Counted from the stretch's first letter, positions 34,848-44,664 are shown. The stretch: 64,000 bases of DNA from an uncultured Oscillospiraceae bacterium (GCA_902492455.1 CABULH010000012.1:60042-124041), one strand, 5' to 3'. Program-made: numbers and translations. The notes: generated from the letters alone by a model not told the origin.

Positions 34848-35478
34848 GAATAAAAAATCGAAGCAATCTGCGTATGAGCAGCAGGAAAGCAAGCTTTCTG
34901 CGCAGTCAGTAGCATTCATCAAACTGCTTACACAGCGAGGTATTCTTGGAGATGCTGAGATTGACGACGATAAGATCCGTCAGGCTCAAAAAGAGAAAAA
35001 GCGCCATACATATCACAACACAGAAATGCTTTTGCAGCATTACAGGGATATTGTGTGGGCGCTGGAGTGCTTCCCCTCAACGATTGTGGAGGAACTGGAT
35101 CGTCCCCTGGACGATTTGGATGCGCTCATCAGTTATGTGGATGTGGAAATGAGCCTGGACAATAGAAAATTGGAGAGCCGCATTGAGAGCATCAAAAAAT
35201 CAAGGCTGCTTCTGGATCGGGTAAACGATGCGTTGACAATCTTGAAGAAAAAGCCGGATAACGGTGAGAAAATGTACGAGCTTATCTATCTGACCTATAT
35301 TGCCCCGGAAAAATTGTCACATTCTGAACTGCTGTACCGTCTTGACATTTCTTCGAGGCACTATTACCGGCTTCGCCAACAGGCATTTGGAATTCTCTCC
35401 ATTCGCCTCTGGTCGGCGCCGGTAGCAGAGATGGATTCGTGGCTTGAAGTGCTGAATTTGCTGGAACAATTATGCTGA
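34840..35478 (+). CDS. Putative transcription regulator with sigma-region-4-like end
   Basis: The 212-residue protein is rich in charged helices. The C-terminal part (YLTYIAPEKLSHSELLYRLDISSRHYYRLRQQAFGILSIRLW) looks like a sigma-70 region 4 or ArpU-type helix-turn-helix. It starts at ATG 34840 with AAAGGAGA upstream and overlaps the preceding gene, so the two are likely translated together. A strong terminator follows, separating this regulatory pair from the transfer genes. Probable role: control of the element. Family not certain. Confidence 0.55.
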   Translation: MSENKKSKQSAYEQQESKLSAQSVAFIKLLTQRGILGDAEIDDDKIRQAQKEKKRHTYHNTEMLLQHYRDIVWALECFPSTIVEELDRPLDDLDALISYVDVEMSLDNRKLESRIESIKKSRLLLDRVNDALTILKKKPDNGEKMYELIYLTYIAPEKLSHSELLYRLDISSRHYYRLRQQAFGILSIRLWSAPVAEMDSWLEVLNLLEQLC

Positions 35479-35579
35479 AAATGAAATGGCACAAAAATGG
35501 CGAAAAATTGGCAAGTATAATGCCGATGACACGCAAATGGAAATGAGCTATACTTGTATTATCCCAAAGTGGGACCGAG

Positions 35580-35633
35580 CAAAAAAGCGCTGTTTCTAAG
35601 GTTGATAAAGCCTTATGAACAGCGCTTTTTCTT
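35580..35633 (+). terminator. Terminator before the transfer module
   Basis: AAAAAAGCGCTGTT pairs with AACAGCGCTTTTT, with an inner TAAGG/CCTTA stem. It separates the regulatory genes from the VirB2-like gene and may be a read-through control point for the conjugation operon. Confidence 0.85.
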
Positions 35634-35660
35634 TCGGAAAAATACAAGGAGGTAAACAGT

Positions 35661-36020
35661 ATGGCAAATCAACTCAAAAAAGGCAGGCAGTATCTGAAGA
35701 ATGGATACTGGGCGATGGTCGGCGCTCTTTCAGCAATGATCATCTCCCTGCAGCCTGTTATGGCAGACACGATTTGGGATCGCTTTTCCAACATTATGCG
35801 AGATATCTATGGTCAGCTGGCAGGTATCAGTACCATTGTTGCAGTCACTGCAGCTGCCGTAGCGCTGCTGGTAAGAATGATATCCCGAAATCAGAGAGCC
35901 GTTGACGAAGCGACATCCTGGCTCAAACGAATTGTTGTTGCGTGGATTGTGTTGAACTCGTTGGGGTTTGTGGTGGCATACCTTCAGCCGCTGGTATCCG
36001 GCGGACAGTACACGGGATGA
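35661..36020 (+). CDS. VirB2-like small membrane protein (putative conjugation pilin)
   Basis: The 119-residue protein has a basic start, a first hydrophobic segment ending in QPVMADT (possible signal cleavage after ADA-like VMA), a second helix (about 56-75) and a third (about 92-110). This two-helix mature form before a VirB6-like gene is how TrbC/VirB2-type proteins appear in Gram-positive elements. AAGGAGG precedes ATG 35661. The next gene begins 46 bases later. The pilin role is inferred from size and position only. Confidence 0.6.
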   Translation: MANQLKKGRQYLKNGYWAMVGALSAMIISLQPVMADTIWDRFSNIMRDIYGQLAGISTIVAVTAAAVALLVRMISRNQRAVDEATSWLKRIVVAWIVLNSLGFVVAYLQPLVSGGQYTG

Positions 36021-36066
36021 TCCTCCGATTCCAGCTAAAGGGCAAACGGATTGGAGGTGATGCGCT

Positions 36067-38154
36067 ATTTTAGACTGGATTTTTGAAGGCATCGCCAATT
36101 GGATTGCAAGTATTGTCAGTCAGTTGATGGACGCAGTGTCCGGAATCTTTTTGTCGGCACTTGGAACAGATTTAACGGTGATGGAAGAATATTTCCCATT
36201 CCTGTCAAAAGCATTTGATGTTATGCAATATACTGCGTGGGCAATGCTGTTCCTCATCACTGTTTGGCAGTTATTCAAAGCATTTGGCGGACCGATTAGC
36301 GAGAGTGAGCATCCGCTCCAACTGGTTGCTCGAAGCTCTATTTTTGCGTTGTTGATTGGATATGCCAAACCGATCTTCGAGATTGTGCTTGATATTGCGC
36401 GAGCGCCGTATACAGCCCTGATGGATATACAGATGAGTGCGGAAGATTTTACATTCGCTGGTGTCGAACAGGTTCTGATGAGCGGTATTACAACGCTGGT
36501 ATCGGTAATCACTGTTGTTGGACTTATTCTAATGCTGATCCTACAGATTTCACTGGGCTGGAACTATTTCAAACTGCTACTGGAAGTCGTTGAACGATAT
36601 ATCGTTGTCGGCGTTTTGTGCTATACCTCCCCTCTGGCATATTGTATGGGAGGCTCGAAAGCAACGGAGCCGGTTTTTAAGTCCTGGTGCAGGATGGTAG
36701 GTTCGCAGCTGTTATTGCTTGTGCTGAATGTGTGGTTTTTGCGCGGCTTTAACAGTGCTGTTGGACAGTTTATCGCAAACGCTGGAGCTACTTCAACGGG
36801 ACAAGGAAATATCTTCTTATGGATGTTCTGTGCGCTGGCATTCTTAAAAACAGCGCAAAAATTCGATTCGTATTTGGCCGCAATGGGCTTAAATGTTGCC
36901 CAAACTGGATCCGGCATGGGTATGGAGCTTTTGATGTCTGCTCGCGTACTTACAGGTCTTGGCGGTAGCGTTAGAAGTGCAGGCAGCGTCTTTCATAGCA
37001 ATGCAAGCGCTCCAGGTGGTGCTACAGCAACAGCCTTTGCAAGTGGTTTTGCGAGCAAATTCAAAGGCAATTCGTATGTTAGAGACGCAGTGGTAAATGG
37101 CGGAACCCGCATGGGTGCCGGCGGTGGTCTCGGATTTGTTGGAAGAGCCTTTGGGGGTATGGCAGCGAGAAATGGAGCAACTCTTACGGGAGAGTCTATT
37201 TCGTCTGTGGCCACTCGAACACCTAATGTTTCTGGCAGTATTGCCGGAGATATTGCGGATCGTAGCCTTTCCAACTATATGCCACAGTTGGCAGGACATA
37301 AGCTTAGTAACACACAGATTTCGGGAGGACATATCAGCACCACAGCGACCGGCGCAGACGGAAAATCCTCAAATGTGGATTTGTACAATGCCTCACAGTT
37401 TGAGAAGCCACAGGGCCCGCATTCGCTGGTTACAGCCTCTGATGGAAGTCAGTGGTATCAAATGGCAAGCGGAGAAGGCCGAGGCGCCTTTTACAGCACG
37501 CCTGAATTTACGGGCAGCCCTGCAGAGGCGGCACAGGTTGCGGCAACATTCCCCGGAGCGGAAGAAGGTACAGTTCTTCGCTCTGTGGACGAGGGCGTTT
37601 TGGAGGCAAGTACAGGCGCCGGAAATACGAACTGGTACAACAGCGCCTTCTATCAAGAGCCGGATGCACCTCATTCCGTTATGACCGATGCTAATGGTGT
37701 GGAATGGTATGCTATGGCACAGCACGGTGCAGTGCCTGAATTTGAAAGTGGTGATGAGGCCATGATTTACAATCAGGCCGCATTCAGAGAGTTTATGCCG
37801 GGCTTTGAGCAGCAGATTACATCTGTTGATGGATCACAGCGTAGCGACGGTCACTTTGAAGTCCGTCACGAGGATGGATCCGGTACGATGTTCTATGATA
37901 CTGTTCAGTATGATGCTCCTCGTGGTGACTATCAGGTATTTGAAGACCGTGATGGACATCAGTGGTTTGCAATCCACGGTGAATCTGTTGTGGAGAGAAA
38001 GCCGGTATATGATAACGGGAAACCCGTTTATGATGAGCGTGGCGTAGTATCCAAAAATGTAGAATCCGTTCGGTATAGGAGCACACCGAGTCGTTTCGGA
38101 GATCCGAAGCAGCGGGATGATACACAGACAAAACCGCCGAGACGGAAAAGTTAA
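36067..38154 (+). CDS. VirB6/TrbL-like conjugation channel protein (CD1112-type)
   Basis: This polytopic membrane protein is the inner channel part of the type IV secretion system. The first 300 residues hold six or more membrane helices in the TrbL pattern. A long soluble tail (about residues 330-695) is Gly/Ser-rich and has three imperfect repeats with an H-S-x-x-T-x6-W-Y-x-M-A-like core. The frame is open up to 36064. The only strong ribosome site, GGAGGTGA (36053-36060), points to a start at ATT 36067 (ILDWIFEGIANW), while TTG 36124 and ATG 36127 have no site and would cut the first amphipathic helix. I therefore favour a non-standard ATT start (695 residues). Confidence 0.75.
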   Translation: MLDWIFEGIANWIASIVSQLMDAVSGIFLSALGTDLTVMEEYFPFLSKAFDVMQYTAWAMLFLITVWQLFKAFGGPISESEHPLQLVARSSIFALLIGYAKPIFEIVLDIARAPYTALMDIQMSAEDFTFAGVEQVLMSGITTLVSVITVVGLILMLILQISLGWNYFKLLLEVVERYIVVGVLCYTSPLAYCMGGSKATEPVFKSWCRMVGSQLLLLVLNVWFLRGFNSAVGQFIANAGATSTGQGNIFLWMFCALAFLKTAQKFDSYLAAMGLNVAQTGSGMGMELLMSARVLTGLGGSVRSAGSVFHSNASAPGGATATAFASGFASKFKGNSYVRDAVVNGGTRMGAGGGLGFVGRAFGGMAARNGATLTGESISSVATRTPNVSGSIAGDIADRSLSNYMPQLAGHKLSNTQISGGHISTTATGADGKSSNVDLYNASQFEKPQGPHSLVTASDGSQWYQMASGEGRGAFYSTPEFTGSPAEAAQVAATFPGAEEGTVLRSVDEGVLEASTGAGNTNWYNSAFYQEPDAPHSVMTDANGVEWYAMAQHGAVPEFESGDEAMIYNQAAFREFMPGFEQQITSVDGSQRSDGHFEVRHEDGSGTMFYDTVQYDAPRGDYQVFEDRDGHQWFAIHGESVVERKPVYDNGKPVYDERGVVSKNVESVRYRSTPSRFGDPKQRDDTQTKPPRRKS

Positions 38155-38160
38155 GCTTTC

Positions 38161-38203
38161 ACAGCCATAACGCCTCTTTGCACGGTGTTATGGCTGTTTT
38201 TTA
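38161..38203 (+). terminator. Terminator between TrbL-like and NlpC/P60 genes
   Basis: ACAGCCATAACGCC pairs with GGTGTTATGGCTGT and is followed by six T. It lies inside the transfer operon, so it probably sets relative expression rather than ending it fully. Confidence 0.88.
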
Positions 38204-38223
38204 TAAAATGGGAGGTGAAGATT

Positions 38224-40251
38224 ATGGCCGAGCAAAATAAAACGCAGATGGGAGACGGCGCTGATAATTATGGTCAAGCCGCAGGACAGATGGCAAAGGC
38301 AGCAAAACAACTCGGCCAGAAGGCTGCGAAGCAAGCGGCTGCAAAAGGCGTAGAGGCGACAGCAAATGCTGCTACAGCAGCAGTTCAGGCCAGTGTGCAA
38401 GGTGGAAAAGCCGCCGCAGAGATTGCTGCCGGTACGGCGGCAGGTGGCCCTTGGGGTGCGATTCTTTCTGCGGCATGGGCTATGCGTCACACACTGTTTA
38501 AAATTTTGATTTGCATATGCCTCTGTTTACTTTTCTTGATTATATTGGTCGTTTCCTTGCCGACCATTGTCACGAACAGCATATTCGGTCTGGATGGTTC
38601 AGAAGTAGACCCTAACGCAACACTGGCAAGTTCATATGAGAATCTGTCAACGGTCGTTTCGGATATTATAGATGCGGGATATGATCAGTCGATTGCAAAG
38701 GTGGAGAAGATTATTGCAGACGGCGGATATGATTATGATTTGTCGATGGAGGCGCTGATCAATCACGCGCAGTCTTCTGCTGGTTTTGATGTTGCCTATA
38801 TACTGGCAGCATATTCTACCTCGATGAATCAGCAAAATACCAGCGGGGCCGATATGAAAGCAAAATTGGAATCCTATGGCGGTGAAATGTTTCCTGTGAC
38901 ATCGCAGGAACTTACCAAAGAGATTTTGATTCCGGTATCTTACTTTACTTACAAAGAAGTGTCTACAACGGTAGTGACGAAAAAGGTACAGACGGGAACG
39001 ATCAACGGCGTACCGCAGTATCGGTATGAGACAGAGAACAGAACCTACTATCTTCCGGACGAGGCGAAAAGCTCGGAGGTCAGTGTAACCGTCCCGAATT
39101 ACGAGGAAGTTACGGTTACAACTCCTGTTTATTCAGGCAATACGATTACTGGCACAAAGAGCGAGACCTATTATAGGCAAAACGGTGAGGTTACGCTTTC
39201 TCCTACAACAGAAACAGTTACTTATGTGGAATGCACGATCCATCCGTTTGATACTTCCGTTGTAGAAAAAGCCTTTGGTCTCGACTTGGATGCGCAGTTT
39301 GACGCTTCCGGAAGGACCTATGATGAAGTTGTCACGAATATGGCAAATGCCTTAAAAATGACACTATACGGCTCATTGGGGTCAGGTTTGGCAGTTCCGC
39401 TTACAGATGCAGAACTGATAGCATTCTTGAATAAGCAAAACTGTAATGCAACCCGGAAACATATTGTGGCGACTGGGCTTTCGCTGGTAGGTAAAGTACC
39501 GTATTTTTGGGGCGGAAAAAGTCCGCCTGGATGGAATGATGAGTGGAACACACCCAAACTGGTCACAGCAGCAGGCTCCAGTACCAGTGGAACGATACGA
39601 CCGTATGGTCTGGATTGCAGCGGTTTCTCAGACTGGGTATATAAAACAGCCGTTGGAGTGAGCCTGTATGGCACAACTTGGGACCAGTGGGGCAACTCCT
39701 ATGAAATCAGTGCATCGGAACTTTTGCCAGGCGACCTTGGCTTCTTGATGAACGATGACGGTCAAGGCTGGAATCATGTCTTGGTCTTTGCTGGCTATGG
39801 TGACAATGGCGAACGGATGTGGGTTCATTCCTCCGGCGGTGAAGGTGTTATCTTTAATTCACCGAGTTATGAATCCACCTTAGCACTCAGAAGACCGAAG
39901 GATGTAGATTTTAACGCTCCTGTTTCAGAGGATATTTATGGGGCGCCGATAGCGACCATTGAGGTAGATGTGACACATTACTGTGCCTGTAGTAAATGCT
40001 GCGGAGAGAATGCTTCCGGCATTACGGCAAGCGGAAAACAGGTAGAAGTCGGTATGGTGGCGATGTCAAGCTACTACCCCTTTGGCACACAGATCATGAT
40101 AAACGGTACAATGTATACGGTGGAAGACCGAGGCGGTTCCGGGATTGAAAACGACAAGTCCCGGGTCGATATCTATGTCCCGGATCATCAGGAAGCTCTG
40201 CGCCTTGGCCGGTATACCACAACAGCGCAAATCTACCGTATGGGACGATAA
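38224..40251 (+). CDS. Cell-wall hydrolase with NlpC/P60 and 3D domains (CD1108-type)
   Basis: The 675-residue transfer protein probably opens peptidoglycan for the conjugation channel. An Ala-rich cytoplasmic start is followed by one membrane helix (about 97-118), an extracellular region, an NlpC/P60 domain (about 415-555; catalytic Cys in GLDCSGFSDW, His in WNHVLVFAG) and a C-terminal 3D domain (about 575-675; DVTHYCACSKCCG, GTQIMINGTMYTVEDRGG, SRVDIYVPDHQEALRLG). GGGAGGTG precedes ATG 38224. This is the VirB1/CwlT role in Gram-positive elements. Confidence 0.88.
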   Translation: MAEQNKTQMGDGADNYGQAAGQMAKAAKQLGQKAAKQAAAKGVEATANAATAAVQASVQGGKAAAEIAAGTAAGGPWGAILSAAWAMRHTLFKILICICLCLLFLIILVVSLPTIVTNSIFGLDGSEVDPNATLASSYENLSTVVSDIIDAGYDQSIAKVEKIIADGGYDYDLSMEALINHAQSSAGFDVAYILAAYSTSMNQQNTSGADMKAKLESYGGEMFPVTSQELTKEILIPVSYFTYKEVSTTVVTKKVQTGTINGVPQYRYETENRTYYLPDEAKSSEVSVTVPNYEEVTVTTPVYSGNTITGTKSETYYRQNGEVTLSPTTETVTYVECTIHPFDTSVVEKAFGLDLDAQFDASGRTYDEVVTNMANALKMTLYGSLGSGLAVPLTDAELIAFLNKQNCNATRKHIVATGLSLVGKVPYFWGGKSPPGWNDEWNTPKLVTAAGSSTSGTIRPYGLDCSGFSDWVYKTAVGVSLYGTTWDQWGNSYEISASELLPGDLGFLMNDDGQGWNHVLVFAGYGDNGERMWVHSSGGEGVIFNSPSYESTLALRRPKDVDFNAPVSEDIYGAPIATIEVDVTHYCACSKCCGENASGITASGKQVEVGMVAMSSYYPFGTQIMINGTMYTVEDRGGSGIENDKSRVDIYVPDHQEALRLGRYTTTAQIYRMGR

Positions 40252-40255
40252 TGAA

Positions 40256-40291
40256 TCCGCCTCTGTCATTGATGATGGAGGCGGTATTTAT
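40256..40291 (+). terminator. Hairpin after the NlpC/P60 gene
   Basis: CCGCCTC pairs with GAGGCGG around a 14-base loop and is followed by TATTTATAT, a weak terminator. Confidence 0.5.
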
Positions 40292-40385
40292 ATGAGCGTT
40301 TGCATATCTTTCAGACGCGAATAGAAATTGGGAAACAGATCAACCGCATTAAATTTGACTCTATGCGGTGGAAAGGAAAGGCAGT

Positions 40386-40793
40386 ATGGAAGAAAAAGAA
40401 GTTAAGAATATCTATGCGATTCCGGCAAATTATACGGATTCCGGCAAGCTTCTTGGCGGAATGATTGAACCTCGCAATGCGGTAGAGACGGCAATTCTTT
40501 TGATCCTTGTGGGTTATCCGGAACTGATGTGGATACCAATGCCGGGTACGATCCGTATTGTCGTGATGGTCGTGACGCTGATGCCTCTTGCAGTGCTCAG
40601 TGTGATGGGTATTGATGGTGACTCATTGTTTCAGTTCGTGGGTCACATAGTTCGATTTTGGTTTAAAAGACGAAAACTTCATATGAGAAGGGTGGGATAT
40701 AAGTATGACCAGGCGTGTCTCAAAAAAGCCGGTAAACGCAAAAAAGCAAAAAGTCGAAAAACTGGAGTTCGTGCAGGACTTCCTGCCAATTAA
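40386..40793 (+). CDS. PrgI-family conjugation membrane protein
   Basis: At 135 residues with two closely spaced hydrophobic segments (about 36-52 and 55-74), this matches PrgI/VirB3-like proteins found directly before virB4 in Gram-positive type IV systems (CD1111-type). AAAGGAAAGG precedes ATG 40386. The basic C-terminal tail overlaps the virB4 start by 89 bases. It is probably a membrane partner of VirB4. Confidence 0.8.
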   Translation: MEEKEVKNIYAIPANYTDSGKLLGGMIEPRNAVETAILLILVGYPELMWIPMPGTIRIVVMVVTLMPLAVLSVMGIDGDSLFQFVGHIVRFWFKRRKLHMRRVGYKYDQACLKKAGKRKKAKSRKTGVRAGLPAN

Positions 40794-43233
40794 GAATCTG
40801 AGCAACGGGATCATTGAAACCGTTGATGGACGATATATCAAGATTTTAGAGATAGAGCCGATCAATTTCCTGCTACGCTCCGATGAAGAACAGATGAACA
40901 TTATTTCTTCGTTTGCATCATGGCTGAAGATTTCGCCGATGCGCCTCCAGATCAAGTCGATTACGAGGAAGGCAGATTCCGATAAGCATATTGCAATGGT
41001 GCGAAAAGAGCTGGCGGAAGAGGATAATGAGAAGTGCAAAGAACTCAGCGAGGATTATATCCGGCTGATTAAAGATATCGGAAATCGAGAAGCGCTCACA
41101 CGGCGCTTCTTTTTAGTTTTCCAGTACGAGGCGGTCGGTCGCAATGAGAGCGATGATTATGGCAAGATTTATGCAATGATGCAGACCGCCGAACAAAACG
41201 CCCGCGCATATTTTATGCAGTGTGGCAATACGGTTCTTCAACCCAAGGATCCGGATGAGGCTACAGCTGAAATTTTGTATATGTACTTTAACCGGCGTTC
41301 CTGTATGGATGAACCATTTAGCAGTCGTGTCAACCGCGTGGTGGTAGATACGATGGCGGCAAAAAATAAGGTTATCGGTATTGATCCGGTGCCCAATATC
41401 AAGTTTTCGCACTTTATCGTGCCAAGAGGCATCGACCTGAGTCACTACAACTACATTGTAATGGATGGGCTGTATTATTCTTTCCTGTATATCAAGAAGG
41501 ACGGTTACCCAAATGCGGTTCGCGGAGGCTGGATGTCTGCAATCATCAATGCCGGTGAAGGAATTGATGTGGACATTCATTTACATAGAGAAAATCGCAG
41601 CAGAACAATTGATAAGGTTGCACAGAGAATTCGACTGAACCGCACTAAGCTCAAGAGCCTGCAGGATACCAGCACCGATTATGAGGAACTGACCAATTCG
41701 ATTTCTGCTGGTTATTATATCAAAAACGGTATCGCAAACAACAACGAGGACCTGTTTTATCTGTCTGTGTTTATCACGGTTTCCGCAAAAAGTTATGAGG
41801 AACTGATTTGGCGCAAGCGGCAGATGGTGGATATGCTCAAGTCGATGGATATCTATACCAGCGACTGCAGATTTCAGCAAGAGGCTGCTCTTCGTTCGGT
41901 TATGCCCTTTTTGCAGATTGATCCGAGGTTGGAGAAAAAAACGAAGCGCAATGTCCTGACAAGTGGTGCGGCAGCCACCTATATGTTTACAAGTTACGAG
42001 ATGTCCGATGATTCCGGTGTGCTGCTTGGTATCAATCGCCACAATAACTCGCTTTGCATTGTCGATCTCTTCAATACCAAGAAGAACAAAAATGCGAACC
42101 TGACGATGTGTGGAACCAGCGGAGCGGGTAAAACCTTCCTGCTACAGCTCCTTGCTCTGCGTATGCGAATGCGCGGAATTCAGTGTTATATCGTGGCGCC
42201 CATCAAAGGGCATGAGTTTAAAAGAGCCTGTGATAAGATCGGCGGTCAGTTTGTCAAAATTGCTCCGGGTTCTCCCCACTGCATCAATGTGATGGAGATC
42301 CGGCACACCATTTCCCCGGAGATGGAGCTGATTGACGATGTGGACTACAACGATATGGACTCGATGCTCGCAAAAAAAATCCAGCAGCTGATGATTTTCT
42401 TCTCGCTGCTCATTCCTGATATGACAAACGAGGAAGAACAGATGTTGGATGAAGCGTTGATAAAGACCTATAGCGATTTTGGGATCAATCACGATAACAA
42501 TTCTCTTTATGAAGATATGTCCATATCACCGCCTAAGATGAAAAAGATGCCGATTCTCGGAGACCTGCAGAAACATTTGCTTGAAAATCCGATGACAAGC
42601 CGCATTGCGGCTATCGTGAGCCGCTTTGTGACTGGGTCGGCTCAGAGCTTTAACCGCCAGACCAATGTAGACCTCTCGAATAAATATATCGTACTTGACC
42701 TTTCTGAACTCAAGGGTAAACTCCTTCCGGTCGGGATGATGATTGCACTCGATTATGTCTGGGACAATGTGAAGGCAGACAGGACTAAGAAGAAAGCCAT
42801 TATGATTGATGAGATATGGCAGCTTATTGGAGCCTCGTCTAATAAACAGGCCGCCGAGTTTTGCCTGACAATCTTCAAGACGATCAGAGGTTTCGGCGGT
42901 GCTGCGCTGGCAGCGACACAGGATCTCTCCGACTTCTTTGGTCTGGACGATGGCAAATACGGCAGAGCAATCATAAATAATAGCAAAAATAAGATCATCT
43001 TAAACCTTGAGCCGGATGAGGCAGAATATGTGCGGGAGACGCTGAAACTTACCCGCACGGAAATCCGTTCCATTACTCAGTTTGAGCGTGGCGAGGCTCT
43101 TGTTTACAGCAATAACAGCAAAATTCCGATTGCTGTCAAGGCATCTAAGGTTGAACAAGAGATGATTACCACTGACCGTGCCGAACTGGAGGCAATCCTA
43201 AAAAGAAAGCAAAAACAGGCGCATAGTGCTTAA
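40705..43233 (+). CDS. VirB4/TrbE-type conjugation ATPase
   Basis: This cytoplasmic AAA+ motor of the type IV secretion system has 842 residues. The N-terminal half contacts the membrane complex. The C-terminal RecA-like ATPase has Walker A GTSGAGKTF (about 469-477) and Walker B KKAIMIDEIWQL (about 694-705), with the later ATQDLSDFF motif. It matches the CD1110 type. GAAGGGTGGG lies before ATG 40705, inside the prgI gene, so the two are coupled by an 89-base overlap. Confidence 0.93.
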   Translation: MTRRVSKKPVNAKKQKVEKLEFVQDFLPIKNLSNGIIETVDGRYIKILEIEPINFLLRSDEEQMNIISSFASWLKISPMRLQIKSITRKADSDKHIAMVRKELAEEDNEKCKELSEDYIRLIKDIGNREALTRRFFLVFQYEAVGRNESDDYGKIYAMMQTAEQNARAYFMQCGNTVLQPKDPDEATAEILYMYFNRRSCMDEPFSSRVNRVVVDTMAAKNKVIGIDPVPNIKFSHFIVPRGIDLSHYNYIVMDGLYYSFLYIKKDGYPNAVRGGWMSAIINAGEGIDVDIHLHRENRSRTIDKVAQRIRLNRTKLKSLQDTSTDYEELTNSISAGYYIKNGIANNNEDLFYLSVFITVSAKSYEELIWRKRQMVDMLKSMDIYTSDCRFQQEAALRSVMPFLQIDPRLEKKTKRNVLTSGAAATYMFTSYEMSDDSGVLLGINRHNNSLCIVDLFNTKKNKNANLTMCGTSGAGKTFLLQLLALRMRMRGIQCYIVAPIKGHEFKRACDKIGGQFVKIAPGSPHCINVMEIRHTISPEMELIDDVDYNDMDSMLAKKIQQLMIFFSLLIPDMTNEEEQMLDEALIKTYSDFGINHDNNSLYEDMSISPPKMKKMPILGDLQKHLLENPMTSRIAAIVSRFVTGSAQSFNRQTNVDLSNKYIVLDLSELKGKLLPVGMMIALDYVWDNVKADRTKKKAIMIDEIWQLIGASSNKQAAEFCLTIFKTIRGFGGAALAATQDLSDFFGLDDGKYGRAIINNSKNKIILNLEPDEAEYVRETLKLTRTEIRSITQFERGEALVYSNNSKIPIAVKASKVEQEMITTDRAELEAILKRKQKQAHSA

Positions 43234-43277
43234 AATGCGTATTCTGATAAAAATACGCACAAGGAGGTGAGCAGAAA

Positions 43278-43817
43278 ATGCTGCTACAGGACGAACAGTA
43301 CATTATCAAATGGTTATCCCAATACGGGACATTGACCAAAACACAGGTCATTCGTCTCTTAAAAGATAAACCCGTCTCTACGGCGGAAAAGATTATCCGC
43401 AATCTCAAACGGGATATGCGGATTACGGATGTAGGCGGCTATTACTTGGCGCTGGACGAGATGTGCAAGCCTGATCAGAGATTGATCATTGCGGTTTGGG
43501 TATTATTACAGTTCATCGACCAGGTAGAGCCGCTTGCCCATTATCCGGCGGTTTATCCGGCGCAGATTTTCTTTTTGAAAGAGAATGTCGGATATGAGAT
43601 TGTTGTTCTCTATGACGGCGAACAGCATTTAATGAGGCTCCTTCAGCCACAGGAAGACGATCTGAAGTACATTATTGTTGTGCCGCATATTTCAATGGCA
43701 CAGTCCCTATATGTTCCCAAAGTCCCCTGCCTGTATGCGACAGTAGACTTTGAAGGCCGGGAGGAACCACATATCACATTTTATTCCGAGGAGGCGATAA
43801 ACAGTGAGAGTAAATGA
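43278..43817 (+). CDS. Element protein, DUF5697-like
   Basis: The 179-residue soluble protein has an N-terminal winged-helix-like part (IIKWLSQYGTLTKTQVIRLLKDKPVSTAEKIIRNLKRD) and an alpha/beta remainder. I recognise the pattern as DUF5697, found after virB4 in this element type; function unknown. AAGGAGGTGAGC precedes ATG 43278. Just before it, TGCGTATT/AATACGCA (43236-43259) forms a perfect eight-base hairpin without a T run. It overlaps the next gene by 14 bases. Confidence 0.65.
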   Translation: MLLQDEQYIIKWLSQYGTLTKTQVIRLLKDKPVSTAEKIIRNLKRDMRITDVGGYYLALDEMCKPDQRLIIAVWVLLQFIDQVEPLAHYPAVYPAQIFFLKENVGYEIVVLYDGEQHLMRLLQPQEDDLKYIIVVPHISMAQSLYVPKVPCLYATVDFEGREEPHITFYSEEAINSESK

Positions 43818-44499
43818 AACGCCGTTTGAAAAATCGTTAAGAAGAGCAAGCGTCCTGTCAATTCGTTTAGAAAATGAGATTTCGCAGACCAAAAAGTTGG
43901 CAGAAAACGGTGAAATCAAGATTGCCTATGAGCTGGCCTTGAAAGCCGCAAACACATCAGAAAAACTGACTTTGGTGACAAGAGCGCTGCCGGCTTATAC
44001 AGGCTGTCCTACAGCAAAGGAAGATGTGGAGCTGCAGATAGCTGATAGTATTTCCATTGATATCGGATTTACCATAGAAGGCTGGTTTTCTATCAGAATT
44101 CCAGCTCTTTTGCCGAAGAAAACGGAAGGCTCGGCATCGTATATCCGCTCTTACCTGTATCCGGTGATGAAGCACTTTTTCTCTTATGTCCCGCCGGTCA
44201 AATATAGTGACTGTGTTCTGATTTTCAGACACATTTACAATAAAAACCGCCCTGAGCGACAGTACAGGGATCACGACAATATCGAAGTCAATATGGTTGC
44301 CGATGTGGTAGCACTTTATGTAATGCAGGACGATGCTCCATTAAAGTGCTGCCATTATTATTGTAGCGCTGCCGGTGAGGAAGAACGAACTGAGGTCTAT
44401 GTTGTTCCGAAGAAAGAGTTTCCGAACTGGTTGGTACTGGAGAAAACCTTCCCGCAGAAAGGAGTATTTTTGAGCGATGAATACCAAAAACCGCCCTGA
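43804..44499 (+). CDS. Element protein, DUF6100-like
   Basis: The 231-residue protein begins with a helical bundle-like N terminus (about 1-60), then an alpha/beta region with DISIDIGFTIEGWFSIRIPALLPKK-type strands and a C-terminal strand-rich part. It resembles DUF6100 proteins of conjugative elements; the role is unknown. The start is GTG 43804 inside the previous gene, with GAGGAGG upstream. No signal peptide or membrane segment is seen. Confidence 0.6.
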   Translation: MRVNETPFEKSLRRASVLSIRLENEISQTKKLAENGEIKIAYELALKAANTSEKLTLVTRALPAYTGCPTAKEDVELQIADSISIDIGFTIEGWFSIRIPALLPKKTEGSASYIRSYLYPVMKHFFSYVPPVKYSDCVLIFRHIYNKNRPERQYRDHDNIEVNMVADVVALYVMQDDAPLKCCHYYCSAAGEEERTEVYVVPKKEFPNWLVLEKTFPQKGVFLSDEYQKPP

Positions 44500-44664
44500 A
44501 AACATATGTAAAAATCGCCGGATGCTGCCCCGGAAAAACTACACACATATAAAAAGGCGAAAAATCCTTAATGTATCGGCATTTTGGCGGCATCGGTGTG
44601 ATGGGAAATCCGACAAAGAGAGCAGTCACTATGTCGCAAATGCTTCTGTGCTTGGGAGGTTATT

